Shown: positions 10,591 through 23,227 of the stretch, in pieces | How the letters are laid out: every line of letters begins with the position of its first letter | Numbering within the stretch: position 1 is the stretch's first letter | Assembly: GCA_021209875.1 (NCBI GenBank) | Contig: JAGYVD010000007.1 | Location: forward strand, 2,046,001 to 2,110,000 | Length of the DNA: 64,000 nucleotides | Source of the DNA: Rosellinia necatrix | Taxonomy: Eukaryota > Ascomycota > Sordariomycetes > Xylariales > Xylariaceae | Direction: 5' to 3' | Made by a program: the position numbers and the translations under genes | Notes under the pieces: generated by a model | Database searches by the model: none | Seen by the model: the letters and a program-made list of their open reading frames with translations, nothing else | What the model was told of the DNA's origin: nothing

Positions 10591-11857
10591 TCACAATTTA
10601 AACGCCTCCTTGAGATCCTCGACGCAATCACTGACGAACTCCTTCGAGGCGGGGTTCAGGCCGTCCCACTGCGGGAAGGTGTGGCCTTGGCCCTTGTAGA
10701 CCTTGATCCTGCTCGGAGTGCCGGCGGCCAGCAGCTTCTCGTGGTAGGCGCGGGCCTCGGAGACGAGAGGGTCGACCTCGGCGGCGCGGATGGAAGCGGG
10801 GGGGAGGCCGGCGTGGGAGGCGGCGAGGATCGGGGAGGCGCGGAAGTCGCGGGCGCGGGCGGCGCGCGCCGGCCCCGTGCCGAGCCAGTACCGGTAGAAC
10901 CACACGAGCCGCGCGAGGGGCAGCATCGGCGCGAACTCGTTGGCGACGTAGCTCTCGTACGGCATGCCGTCGGCTGCGGACGCCCCCTCCTCCTCGGGCA
11001 CGTAGCGCACGTCAAAGAGCGGCACGATGAGAAGCTGCAGCCTCAGCGGCGGCAGCCCGGCGTCGCGGGCGAGGATCGACAGCACGGCGGCGAGGCAGCC
11101 GCCGGCCGACAGGCCGGCGACGGCGACGCGCCCACGGTCGACGCCGAGGTCGTCGGCGCGGTCGAAGACCCAGCGCAGCACGGCCCAGGCGTCGAGGGCC
11201 GGCGTCGGGTGCGGGAACTCGGGCGCCGTGCGGTAGTCGGCGTTGACGACGACGCAGCCGGCGCGCTGGCACAGCTGCCGCACCAGCGGCTCGTCGGACC
11301 CGAGGTCGCCGATGACGAAGCCGCCGCCGTGGAAGCTGACGAGCGCCGGGAGCCGACCCCGCGCGCGTCCGCCAGGCCGCCGGCGCGGACCGCGTCCGCC
11401 GTCGGCACATACACCTGCACGTCCACCTGCGCGTCCCCCGCCGCCGCCCCGGCCGGCTTTGCCGCTACCGGCACCCGGTGCACGACCGCGCTCGCGACCT
11501 CGGGCCGCGGGCCCGTCACCAGCGCCGTCGGGAAGCTGTAGGCCGCCTTGTCGGCCGCGTACGTCTCGTAGGGCACCTGGTCGCAACGGAGGCGCGAGGC
11601 TGCAGAGGTAGAGAGAGAGAGAGAGAAGGGGGAGTTAGAGGTGAGCTTTGGGGGGAGGGAGGGGGGGGGGATGGGAGCTACTCTGCTTTTACACGCGGGT
11701 TGGAAAGGTTTGGGCCCCCGGACTACGGGTCCCGACCCGGAGAGGCGGCTGCCGTACCTTGATGCCGGTTGTAGATGTCCAGGTAGACCGCGTCCATCCT
11801 CTCCGCGATCGACGGCCGGAGCGCGTTGATCGGCCCGGGGCCCTCGTTAGAACCCAT
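10591..11857 (-). CDS. HSL-family alpha/beta hydrolase (esterase/lipase-like), frameshifted
   Basis: The fold and motifs are those of hormone-sensitive-lipase type esterases: oxyanion HGGGF, nucleophile elbow GLSAGG, acid in EVDPL, and His in GQGHTF. Exon 1 is 11758-11857 (begins MGSNEGPGPINALRPSIAER). A 158-bp intron at 11600-11757 has a GTACGG donor, CTAAC branch and CTGCAG acceptor, and carries a (GA)n tract. Exon 2 is 10591-11599. The N-terminal half is read in one frame (VPYETYAADKAAYSFP...) and the catalytic half in another. The switch falls at the C4 run 11357-11360; one extra C there would restore a continuous product of about 369 aa. No signal peptide is visible, so a cytosolic esterase is likely; the substrate is unknown. 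GC content is very high, which makes long false frames on both strands. Confidence 0.75.
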
Positions 11858-12966
11858 GGCGTCTCCTCGAGCAAATGCTTCGGATAGGAGGAGGGTTGGG
11901 CGTCGAGGGGGAAAATAAACCGTTTTCCTTCTCAAAAACGCTGGACGTCTTCCGTCTATCTGGTGAGGCGAGGTGAGCGATGTCGTCACGATGATACGGT
12001 GGCGTGGGCACGACTCGGTTCGGAACGCTAAGGTGCGGAGGGCGAGTCCCTGCAGTTTTATGGGCATTTATCCTTCTTCGTATAGTTATGGCATATGTAT
12101 ATATATATAGATATATTAGATAGGATGCGGCAACGGCATTCGCGGGGAACACCGGTATGGCACGGGGCCATGCCCGCAGCCCGGCTAACTACAACTTGAT
12201 GCCATTCCTACTCTCGACAAAACGAGCTATGCCCGTGAAGGTCCCGCCCGCATCTACTCCGAGCCTGTCAACGACCTATAGGTCCTAGCGGGATCCAAAC
12301 TTTGACTCTCTCATGATGCTACCTCGGTCCACTTGACCCCCCTCTAAGCGATACAGAGCATCCGTCTTGCCCGTGGGGGTCAGAAGGGAGGTCAAGCAGT
12401 GTCGAAAGGGCGGCCCAGATGTTTATATACCGTCAGTTGCTATACAGAGGAGCCATGCTTCGCTCATCATACAAAATTACATACTTCATTCCGCCTCTTA
12501 TGGGTTCACGTTTGTCCCGGCGAGCGGCCGTACGGGTTATCCGAGGATCTGGAACTACCGACATCGGCGCGGGGGGGGGAAACTAGAGTTGCTTTTATGG
12601 AGCTCTCCCATAATACCCTACCTCGCCGGCCGGACTTGGACTCCTCTTCATTCTTCATCTAGGGCGGGGGCAGGTGACTACGGCATATAGCTGTCTGGCT
12701 CTTAAAGGATCTATCTAGTGGAGATGGTGGGGGGGTAATGGGACTGGGGAAGGGTGGAGGTGAAAACGTCCTTCCGAATAGGTAACCTACACGACGTTTC
12801 GGTTTTCACGATGTGTATCGTTTCTGATGTTGAATACACGCCTAAAATCATGTGGTACGGAGACGATGGTAACGTGTAACGTGTCATGGAATTACTGAAT
12901 GGTGAATAATATATTTTCTACAAGGGTCGCATGAACCAACCGATCTATGTTACGTCGTCTTGCCCT
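11858..12966. other. Spacer upstream of esterase and downstream of IDO
   Basis: No gene is supported in these 1.1 kb. The left end is the esterase promoter side, including a short TATATATATA stretch near 12098. The right end is the IDO 3' region. Open frames around 12370-12690 overlap each other and show no family features. Confidence 0.5.
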
Positions 12967-14502
12967 CTAGTGGCGAGTAGCGACACCGCGTTCTTGACAA
13001 TACTTGTCGACCTCCTTTCGGAGGGTATCTCGCTGCCGCTCGACGAGATCCATGATGTCTCGGCACTTCTCCCCGAGATCCGTGGGGCCGCTACGGCCAC
13101 CTACACTGCCGTAGATCTCCGCCATCTCCTCCATGACAGCCTGGAGCTGGTTGGGGAGCCATGTGACGATAGGGCTGCCGCCCGTCGCCGTCGGGTGTGA
13201 GGTCTGCTTGAGGATGTACTCGCGAGCGAAGCACCAATGCCGCCACCGGAAGTCGCGGACCTGGTCGAGCAGCTTGATCCACAGGCGTCGCGACTCGAGC
13301 ACCAACTCCTTCTCCTCGTTGGTCTTCGCGGCGTGCTGGGGCTCGGTCGCAAGCGCATAGGCCTTGACGTCCAGGTCATCGGCGCACCGCTTTACCTCGA
13401 CGAGGAATTGCCGGTGGTTGCTCGGCCGGTACTCCCTGAAATCCTGCAATATCTCGGTGAGAGGCGTGTCGGGCATGTGGATCTGCAGGAGGTTGTCCAT
13501 GAGGGGGATCATGGAGTCGTTTGCGCCGCTCTCGCCGCGGAAGCTCATCGGCTTGCCGTCGTTGAGGCCCTCGTAGACCACGCCGTCCGGGAACATGGAC
13601 TGCGACGTGATGCCGAAGATGAACGTGCGGAAGCTCGTGTAGGAGCGCGGCTTCGACTTCCCCCACATGGTCTCCATGACACTATTGACCTTCTCCATGG
13701 CGCCCAAAACGGTGCCGAGGCCGTTGTTGAACGCCTCTCGCTGCACTGTCGGCTGCACGTCCTTCTGGGCCCCAAGAGCGCCCAGGGCCGACATGGCGCC
13801 GGCTATTATGGGGCCGGAGTTCTTCACCATATCAACGTGTACTAGCACGAAACCTGCTTCTGACGACGAATGGTTGAGTCCGTGCTCAAAGGCACGAATT
13901 AGCCGCAAGTTGTCATAATCGAGGCCCTTCTCAGGGTCCTCAAGACGATAATTGAAAAGTGCATAAGAGCCAGCATACTCCATGAATGGTTTGAAGCCAG
14001 TGCTGTACGAACCCGTTAACCATGTACACTCATATCCCATATACGCTAGGTGAGTAACTTACAGTTCTGCACATCGTGCGATGGGACGCGATAGCTGAGC
14101 CGGCAGGATAGATCTGCCTAGACCATACGGCTCGCCTTTGATGAATCTCATGTGGCAAGGCTCCAAGAGATATGCCGATGCAAGAAAGGAGTAGTCACGA
14201 TATAGAGCATTCATCATCGGTAAGTTGTCACGATACTTCTCAACGGCGTCGGTCAAGTCGGGGAGCTTCTGCACCTCATCGCCTAACTGTCCAGTAGCTA
14301 GAAGTCCAGGCTTGCCCGACTGGGTGGTGACAGGCATGTCCCGTAATAGGGTTTCAACGGGATCAAATTCCGAGGGCAGGGCGACGATAGGGTTCATCCG
14401 TGGTAGGAATCCGCGTGTGGTCGACACCATGAACGCCGGCAGCGAGACATCATCTGGCCTTGTGTCCTCAAGGACGTCGAACGACGTGTTGGGGATGAAC
14501 AT
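12967..14502 (-). CDS. ido: Indoleamine 2,3-dioxygenase (IDO family)
   Basis: A heme enzyme that opens the indole ring of L-tryptophan to N-formylkynurenine, the first step of the kynurenine route to NAD and anthranilate. Exon 1 is 14063-14502 and exon 2 12967-14002, with a 60-bp intron (GTAAGT, TTAAC branch, TACAG). The product is 491 aa, usual for fungal IDOs. Family blocks in order are RFIKGEPYGLGRSILPAQ, YALFNYRL, SSSEAGFVLVHVDMVKNSGP, FRTFIFGITSQSMFPDG, SFRGESGANDSMIPL, DFREYRPSNHRQFL and, near the end, RHWCFAREYILKQTSHPTAT. The RHW histidine matches the proximal heme ligand region. No targeting signal is seen, so it is probably cytosolic. No other kynurenine-pathway gene is nearby. Two GGCCGGAA/TTCCGGCC palindromes lie upstream. 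Confidence 0.92.
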
Positions 14503-14660
14503 GTTCGCAACGATGGAATAAGAGGAGGATGTGTGCTGGTTTGTTGATCAATGTGAGAGATCTGCACTCGTGTGTGAGATCTGGGCAGAGTTTTGGAAGT
14601 ATGGAGGGGGGAAGTTTAAATGTGTGGCCTAACCGCCAGAACTCTGCTAATATAGTTCGT

Positions 14661-14680
14661 GGCCGGAACTAGTTCCGGCC
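14661..14680. repeat. Perfect 20-bp palindrome upstream of IDO
   Basis: GGCCGGAACTAGTTCCGGCC is its own reverse complement. It lies about 160 bp before the IDO start codon. A second copy with the same arms lies at 15132-15154. It could be a dimeric binding site or a remnant of an element end. Confidence 0.7.
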
Positions 14681-15131
14681 TCATTATTAACTGCCGACCA
14701 CATGAGAGGGGTCAGACCGGTTACGTGTTCTTCGGAAAGGTTCCTTGGCTCACTCTGTCCCTTCCATTACGGCGCGAATAGCCGATCGACTTCCATCTAC
14801 ATCACCCACGCAGCGTTTACAATAAACATGTTCCAACATTTTCTCAGCCTCTCTCCCTATGAAGCTATCGTGAACGCACTAGTAATAGATCCGATGTTAG
14901 CGCAAGGGGGCATCATTGATTGCCAAAGGGTCTAAGGGGGGACAATTATTCCTGGGATAGAGGAATCCGATAGAGTGGTGGCATTTATATCCTCTGGTAG
15001 AGCAGTCGTAGTATGCTGTTGTATTATTTGATCGATGTAGTAAACATCGTGACGGGCGCAAAAATGAAGCATTAGTAATAGATTGTCCCAGGGGCCCACC
15101 CAGGCCGTGCCGAGCCCGGCATGGACCGATA

Positions 15132-15154
15132 GTGGCCGGAACGATTCCGGCCAC
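15132..15154. repeat. Second GGCCGGAA/TTCCGGCC palindrome
   Basis: Arms GTGGCCGGAA and TTCCGGCCAC are perfect inverse copies around a 3-base centre (CGA). The inner 8-bp arms are identical to those of the palindrome at 14661-14680, about 470 bp away. Confidence 0.7.
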
Positions 15155-18100
15155 ACTGCACGTGAGCCCTCCCCGCCACGGATAGATAAAGGCGAAGTCG
15201 GTGTGCTGACACAATCGCGAGGAGTGAAGTGTAGCTAAGTCTTGAGTTAGAAATCGCTCATAGACCGACCCTGTAACATGAACATGCCGTATATCTATAT
15301 GAGGAAGCGGGTTGATATTTCTATGCTTCATGAATCTACTGGTATCGGGTTGGGTGACTATTTGGTGACACAGACGGGAGAGATCAAATTGGAGGCTGTG
15401 GCGCTTTCATTATCAAATAAAGAGCATATACATACGATAGGTATCTTGTGTATTCCCGGGCAGAGTATATCTTTCCGCTTTGGGGTAACGGATAGGGGCC
15501 GAGATGCAGAAAATGGCGATCAAGAGATGGATTGCCTGAAAGAGGCACAAAATAAAGTTATAAAGTCAGGTAGAAGAGCCGAGTTGAACTACTAGTAGTA
15601 CTATTGCAATCTGCTTCCTTTGTATCACAGCCAACAACGTGGTAGACTGGTCAAAGGATCATGAGTGAGAGACCCATTTAGGACCAGACGTCGGGGGATT
15701 GTTGAAGTACGTATCATGGGGGCTTTGAGTGGCCGCCGGGTGTCGCCGTCGTTACTACAATATATAGATTAAGTGAGGCGCTTGCTTTCAAAAATCTCTT
15801 GTTAGTGCAGAGAGCAACCTTACATTGCATTGCCCATGTAGTGAGTGAGCTGTTGCCTGGTTGTGTATGAGTGGTGTACTAGGCGTGACTAGGATGATAA
15901 AGCGATAGGTGCTGTGATAAAGAGAGGTAGAGCATACGGTTATTATGATCATATTAATTTTCTCCTAATAGCCAGAAATGGCGTTCTGGTCTTTTCAATG
16001 ACCTAACATCACCGAGCCCTTATATTATGCTCCTTTCTAAACAGTGTTCGCCTAAATAAAAGCATAGTGAAAAGTCTTCAATGGTGTTGACCTGTTAACA
16101 AGACGACAGCATATTCAATGCATTAGCTCGTGGCAAGATATCAATATGTTGGATCGTTGGCAAGGAAGGGACTTTTGTGCTACTTGCCATCTCATTCCAC
16201 GAGCTTGTCGCTATCGCATATTATATATAGTTGCCAGGAGTAGCGCCAGATGAAGGAGATAAGTTGCTCTAGACAGCTCATTGTCTAACCTAAGTATTGC
16301 TTTAGATCCATGTTGAAGTTGGCACTCACTAGACCTCCCTGAACGATATCTGAAGTTTAAAACATCAGCTGGTAAGCCCGCTTCACGCATATGAATCTTT
16401 CGTCATGTCGCAAATTTGATCTATTCTGAAACCTACTACTAGAATCGCACACACCGAACACTTGATGGGGTGAGAGCTATCTTGACTGTGATTTTGTGTC
16501 TGGCTAGCAGGGCGGCACTTTCTAAGATCTGAGCTCTGGCAAATGTTGGTTCGAGCTGACGGGAGGAAAACTCAGCGTATGATAAAACTGCACGGTAATT
16601 TTATGCGTGTTGACCAATGCGGAAGGATGAGGCAGTCCATTCTGAGACTTGGGCTCACATCATTATTTCCCCGGCCTGCATAGATGAAAGATGGAGAGTA
16701 TTCATTTCATGTGTTGCCTAAACGACAGATTTGAATGAAGGCTCTGGGCGCAGTCCGGTCAGCTGCTAGGGCAGCCCAATGAAGCATATTTGCATGTTTC
16801 CCTAGATTGTTAAATGCGGAAAATACACGAAAGACCTCACGTGGCATTGATACGAGTGTTCTCTGTTTTGCGCAGCTGAAGCTGTCGTAGATGTAACACA
16901 TTCAGTATAGCGCAGTAGAGCAGACGGAATGTGACCTAGCAATGTGCGTGAGGGCTCAAAAGGTGCAAGCCTCTCGTGGCTAAACCTGGCGATCGGAGAT
17001 ATCGTATTTGGAGATTTCCTAAAGATCATCGAATCTGCCCCGTCGTGTTTGTTGTAAGGCACGAATTGGAAATGGCGCATCACACATTGGTAGATCGGAG
17101 CCGAGGCACTATGGCATTGATAAAGTTGGAGTTGTGCTTAAGGTCCGCTATGGTAGTATCCAAGGGCACTAACCTGGTGTTCTTCCTTTCTTCCTATGCA
17201 TCTGAGAACCCAACGGGCCATCAATAGAACCGATACACCATGTGACGCAGGCCTACAAGACTCCAAGCATGACCATCAGATATTCACTACCGACTCGGAT
17301 TTGGCGTGCTCTGAGATGAGCTAAGGTCACATGTTGCGTGTTATGCTGTAGGGCAAAATAGGCTGTACGTGCCAATTGGATATTTGCATTGGATATCAGT
17401 AGATAGTCGGTGTGAGATTGCCGGTGATGCGTCGTGCTGCTGGGATGTGCTGGGCGTGAATAAAAATAGGGTGGTGTGCTACGGTGGATGGCGAATACAG
17501 TTTGTGATCATCAGCAATGTTATTTGGCGTGTGCTGGGGTCATGATTCGTGCTTTGTTCGCTACTTCATGTTTCGATCCCCCCTCGTGGACGCTGTACAG
17601 GATCATAGTGCCCCGTAGTTGTGACTACCAAGCCCAAGAGAGAAGTCCTGGCGCTTGTTTCTTTTTTTAGGATCCGGATACCAAGCAAATACAACCCATC
17701 CGTGTCTGCGGCCTCGGCGCCATTTGCGGAGCGGTGATGACCTGGGTCGAGCACACCCGCCTTCAAAACCGAAGAGTTATCCGGAAGGTCATATAGAACA
17801 ACTGCCTACCTAAATAGCATGTGTGAACACATATTGCATAGATAGATAGATACCCAGGTAGGTACTGTTGCCGGAAGGACAACAGGGACTTTGCGGAGGC
17901 ATGGCACAGAATAAATACATGGATGGTAGGTAGTGAGCAAGGCGGAGGGGAGACGATGGGTAGGTAAGTAAGTAGGTACCTAACTACACTAACTACCACT
18001 TATTGACTGGCCACGGGCTACAGTCAATATGCGAGAGGTAACACATAGTCTAGATAGTGCATTCCGCAAACGGCAAGGTGGTGAATGAATATCAGGATTA

Positions 18101-19303
18101 TCCGTGTTGGGGCGATTGTAGTGTTAGTAGGTAGTGTGGTTGGTTTGGAGGCGTGGAGCCTGGAAGATAGCAGGAATGGAGGGCGAGCGGCGGCTTGGGG
18201 GGAAGGGAAAATCGACGTGGCTGACGAGTTGGGTTTGGGAAGCTGGAACACAGCTGATACTCCTGTCGGGATCGGTACCTAGGTACACTAACTCCCTTGT
18301 TAGAGGCTTGGGAACCGGGCGGTACGTACACCCACACGTGACCGCATAAGTCTCCGAGCCAATCACAGCGGCGGGAGGTGGCAGCACTAGACTTCTTTCG
18401 GCTAATGACCTGGAAAATTCATGGTGCAGGGGCCAGGTTGAGTCTGTCATCTCTCCCTCTTACATAGGTGCACCACTCTTTTTTCGCGAAGGCGACGGAG
18501 ACAGCCTGGCTGGCTCTGGCTCTGGCTCCTCACAAATTTCCTTCAGCAGCCCAAAGCATGAGCGAGCACATCCCGTCTATTGTGCGCTGCCGCCAAACCG
18601 AGAGCAAAATGAGACCAAAGCCCCAAACTTTTAACCAAAGGGCAACAATGGCCGCCCCCATAATATTAATTCACTCTCCCATCCATCATCACCTCCCTCA
18701 CTCTGCCAAATCATCCTCAACACCACCATGAATGACCATCACCATCGTTGATCTGCACACTGCCCCCTCTGCCTTGCATATCCCTTAATCGCCAGCGCCC
18801 GCCAGCACCCAACATCACTGCCGCGCGCCCTACCTCAGACTGCCCTCCTGCGCCCGGGGTCCGGTGCCAGATCTCTCCCCTCGTCGTCACCAACTCCTCG
18901 CACCAACAACCCGCGAGCATCATTGCAAGGGATAGTTACTGCATCGCTTCCAAAGCATCGCATCAGTTGAGGACTACGCTGCAGTGCACCTCTCAGCTAA
19001 ACCGTACCTGTCGTGCATCGCACCAGCCTAGGCCCAGCTGACCATCACCGGCCAGCATCACCCTGAGTGTGCCAAGCTAGTGGAATCCAGTGGATTACTC
19101 TCGCATCTCGTCGTGTCTAATTTTACGACTGAACCTACTCCTCCTACGAAGTGCACCTAATCCGGCCACCGGTACATCCGGCCATCAATAGCACCCTACG
19201 CGTCTTGTCCTCCTCGACACTCAAAACTGTCCCCCCTTAGCTGAAAGCACACCTATACCAAGGTCAACATCCCCCCGACATCGTCAGCTACTAAAGCGCA
19301 GAG

Positions 19304-20227
19304 ATGGCCCCCGTAAGCAAGATGTCGGCCTCTCATAAGGAGAAGGACCGCCGAAAGTCAACTGGTAAATCGTCGACTGTTGTGACACTACGAGTACCAT
19401 CCGACCGACTTCGCAAGATCCTCGACCCATCCTGGACCAAGGAAGAGTCACCTGCAAAGGAATCATCCGTTTCCTCGCCTCCTCCCAATGATGGCCCTGC
19501 AGCTGTGGCATCACAGGACGATAACGCTACTCCGTCAAGCCCTGGCACGCCAGCCGCCAGTGGTACGCCCTCGCAGACACCGATGGGCCCTCCCATGGAC
19601 AACCTCAAGAAGAAGGGTGTTAAACGAAGCGCGCCGGCCACAAATGGCAACGACCCAACAGCCAAAATCAGAGGCAAGCCCGGCCCCAAGAAAAAGGCTA
19701 GATTGTAGGTGCTTTTAGTTCATGATTACCGCTCCTGTCTACGTTGGATGCCCTCGTTGCATGTCTTCCACTCATCCCCATCACCACCATCTCGTATAGA
19801 TCATTGGTAATATCAGCTGACCTTTCTTTCTAGAGAGGATGGTACCATCGACCCAAATGGCCGCGCCGGGGCAAGCGCATATCATAAACTTGGGCCAAAG
19901 GCAAATCAAGGAGCAATCAATGCTGGTCTCCGAGCGCTCGACCGAACCGGCGCGCCTTGTCGCAAGTGGACCAAGGGTGGCTTTAAATTAAAGTCATTCA
20001 CCGGAGTCTTGTGGGAGATCCCACGCTGGACCGCACCCCCGAAGCCAAAGCCGGCGCCACCTTCTGACGAAGCCACCGCTTCTGCTGATAGCAGCAACAA
20101 GGAGAACAAGGAGGACAGTCAGATGAAGAGCGATAATAGCATTGGACACGCCGAGGGTGAACCACAGAGTGTTCCCCCGAGTGTGCATGCCAGTTCTCCT
20201 GCCCCCATGGCGATCACAACCTCGTGA
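19304..20227 (+). CDS. ies4: INO80 chromatin-remodelling complex subunit Ies4-like
   Basis: A small subunit of the INO80 ATP-dependent nucleosome remodeller, acting in the nucleus. Exon 1 is 19304-19704 and exon 2 19834-20227. The 129-bp intron has a GTAGGT donor, CTGAC branch and CTAG acceptor. Product 264 aa. The N-terminus carries VVTLRVPSDRLRKIL. A low-complexity Ser/Pro/Thr linker follows. The basic KIRGKPGPKKKARL block ends exon 1. Exon 2 holds the conserved block GLRALDRTGAPCRKWTKGG followed by FKLKSFTGVLWEIPRW, which is the signature I associate with fungal Ies4 (formerly DUF1711). The C-terminal 70 residues are acidic and disordered. A second in-frame ATG lies 6 codons downstream. 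Confidence 0.85.
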
Positions 20228-23227
20228 AAGCTATGTTATGGGGTTTCATTGTTTCGTGTTACCGACTGCCATTCAATTGCGATGTCGGCAGTGATCTTCA
20301 TTTCAGGCGTTCCATGGAACAAGGTCGACGAAAAAAGCACGGCGTTCTGGGTGTTATTTGCATTTCCAAAGATGGGTGGACAGGTTGGACCACCACAGCC
20401 CCTATAATGAGTTCTAGTGTGTCGCAGTGTCGACAGCAACTGGTCCGGGCAAACATGTCACGGCGTCCACGCGGAAGCCTCGGGGTTCGGTTGTTTGTAG
20501 GTTAGACGAACATGTAGGATTGTACAATACAATGCAGCAACGTTGCGTTGCTTTCCTTTTCCCATATATGGTATGAATCCTTGTCGATGGGAACAAAACC
20601 ACCACTGTACACGCAATGAAGCAGAAGGACTGTGCTATTGGCGCTCTTGCTCCTATATGGCAATACTAAGTATCTGGTGATGTATGTAATTTGCCAGCTC
20701 TCCCTGTTCCCTGCTAATATCAGTGCCGGCGTTGGGGTGGGATTCTACAGGCAATTCAATGTTGACCCTGTTTCTCGCCCAGGGCATAACGCTAGATATC
20801 AAATACTGATTCTGCAGCCTTGGCAAGCCTGCTTGGACACCTCACGCTCTGTCATTTGCGGGCATAAAACCCACTGTTGTTGGAGGTCGTCGGGGGCCAA
20901 CATGCTACTCCGGTTGCCGCTAGGGCAATAGAGTTCAGGTTCCCCCAAAGCCCGCTATACCGAGGCTCTCAGTGGTTGTTATAGCTTTGCGGAATTTGAT
21001 CAACATTCCATTGTGAATAGTTCACAGCTAGCAGCTAGGACGCCATTGGTTACTCCTGGATGCTGTCTTAATGTGAATGCTTGGCAGAAAGCCCCAATTT
21101 GTTCTTGCCAAAGAATCTTACATACATACCTAACTACCTAACTAAATACCTGAAACTTCCCAGTATCAAAAGGGGCAAATTCTTCAATTAGCATCAGTAC
21201 AAGTGGGTTAAGTTCTAACTAGAAAGAGAGAATCAGATACCTAGGATGAACTAGCCCTTAAACTCATATGCAGATCTATCTAACCTGGCCTCTTCCTTCT
21301 TTATCACTCATCAATCTAAAATAACTACCTACATACCTGGTAGGTATGTGCGCAAGATATACATAGCTGGGAGCACAGCAACAAGAAATAATTCACAATA
21401 GAGCCATCATCTTACTTATCCTCTAGAAGTGCAGTAGATATTGTCTGGCCTTCACAAATTGTCTGTTGCGAATAATATAGATCATCTTAACCTCTCTTAC
21501 CTGGCGACCTTCTGCATTAAGTACTTACCTAGGTAGTTGGTGTTTAGGCACCAGGTAATAACTAGTTATTTGTTTAGCTAGTACACTAGAGTAGGTATTT
21601 AGCCCTGGTTATCTGCATAGTGAGAGAACCTAAGGCAGTCAATCCTTCTACTACCTCTCACGGTGCATGTGCTCACATGCTGCACCCAACTCTCTCTCCA
21701 TTCGACCCCACACAAGTTAGTGTTCCCTGGCAGCGTATTAGTTGGTTGATGCTTTAGGCACGCAGCTAAAGTTATCACAACCCAAATGGAAAAGAGAATA
21801 ATACTTGTTTATGGCAACACGACTGAAACCAGCACAGCACATCCCCCGCTTCAGGGCCAATTTTGACCTATCAGTTGCAGAAGTCGGTTCACAGCCGGCG
21901 ATAACTTCCGACGAAAAGAATCTCGTCTTACAGATGACGAGATGACCTGGTCGGATTAGCGCATAAAGTAGTCGTGTCGTAGAGTAGTACCTGCGTAGGT
22001 GGTAGCTAACTTACCTACCTACAGATATATCTGGCAAGTTACCAACCTCATCTACTTCGAACCAAATACCTTGAGTACCTGTATACCTACACTGGTAATG
22101 CTAATTTTGGTAATAACTGTCTACTATGCCTTGAGGAATGCTTTTCACCCTATGTGCTTACTCGGAAGCTGTTTGCATTAGATTGGCCGTAAGTACCTAC
22201 CTACCTACCTAGATAGGTATGCTGTAGTAATATTTAGTAGGTAGATACCTACCTGATAACCTTAGGTACCTAAGGTACCAGGTAGGATAGGTTAGGTACC
22301 TATCCTGAGTAAGTAAGTAGGTACCTAGGTAGGTAGGTAGGCAGGTATGGAAGAAGTGAGGTACTATATGGTGGGGACTCCAAATGCCACCACCATATCT
22401 TGCGGCAGGTGGGTTGGTTGCAGGTGGACTTAAAGGTAAGGTAGTTATAGGTTGGTATGTATGTACCTTCCAACCCACGACATAACCACCTATACATACC
22501 TAGGTACCTACTTATTTACTTATCTATCCTGGCAGCTGTCTCTCCGCAACCGCCGCTACCTTCCAACCTCAAACCACCTAACCGTCCAAACTTCTAGCCA
22601 AGGGACTTGCAACCACGACATCACGACATCACGACATCACACATCGTCCCTCCCCCACGACTCCCCCAGTAGGCTGTTCCAACCTCCGCCGCCTCCACAT
22701 GCGACAATAAAGTTGTAGACCCCACAGACCACTGGGCCACTGAACCTCGCCTCCTCGGCCATTGCACATGCATGTGCATGCGCACGCGCATCCGGGTTTA
22801 CGTCTATTCCGAGTCTCGTTCTGTCCCCGGTCGTGCCTGAGCTTCCTGCTAGGTAGGCGATGCGCACTGGCTGGGTTGCACCTGCTTGCTTACTATCGTC
22901 TGTTCTCACTCAGTCCCGTACGTGAGGTACCCTATCGATGGAGCTGGCCTAAGCACACGCACCTCTAGTCTAGCTTGCTTCTAGGCCTATTCCACTTTCC
23001 ACCGCGAGACCGAAGATCACATCGCCAGTCCTTGTTCCCAATATCGTCTGCTGCGTCGAGGCCGGGTACCCCCGCTTCACGGACACGCCACATTGTTCTC
23101 CCGGCGCCTATACCCTTCTCGCCCACTGTCGACCTGACCCGACTCACCCCGGCCCGGCTCGGTTTGTCAGCCCCTTACGAGACACCGGTTGTTTATCTGT
23201 ACGTGTAGCCGCGAGTTCCATCCCGCT
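20228..23227. other. Intergenic region rich in TACCTAGGTA-type motifs
   Basis: No gene is supported. From about 21.1 kb on, tetra- to decamer motifs of the TACC/GGTA family recur, singly and in palindromic arrangement, densest at 22190-22350 and 22440-22520. The last 500 bp are C-rich and probably hold the Gid1 promoter and leader. Confidence 0.6.
22193..22350. repeat. Dense TACCTACC/GGTAGGTA palindromic cluster
   Basis: Direct runs of TACC and GGTA with embedded palindromes such as TACCTAGGTA, GGTACC and CCTTAGGTACCTAAGG. The same motif family recurs elsewhere in the window (near 17950, 21340, 44640, 48190, 61290, 63420) always between genes. Confidence 0.7.

Larger units (their letters stand above)
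14503..19303. other. Large gene-poor spacer between IDO and Ies4 genes
   Basis: No gene can be supported over 4.8 kb. The left part is the IDO upstream region and holds two related palindromes. Around 15.8-17.5 kb only short frames occur. One 105-codon ATG frame (15278-15595) has no recognisable feature. From 17.8 to 18.3 kb there are TAGGTA/GTACCTA motifs. The last kilobase is C-rich and probably holds the Ies4 promoter and 5' leader. Confidence 0.5.

Noticed and set aside
10681..11611. Long plus-strand frames (up to 286 codons) opposite the esterase
   Set aside because: GC-rich shadow frames without motifs; the minus strand carries all catalytic motifs of the hydrolase.
15278..15595. 105-codon ATG frame upstream of IDO
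   Set aside because: No recognisable motif, no splice context, AT-rich codons; could be chance in a long spacer.
16707..17083. Minus-strand frames with an LHWAA-like, ankyrin-reminiscent segment
   Set aside because: One short match only; no repeat periodicity or neighbouring ankyrin units.
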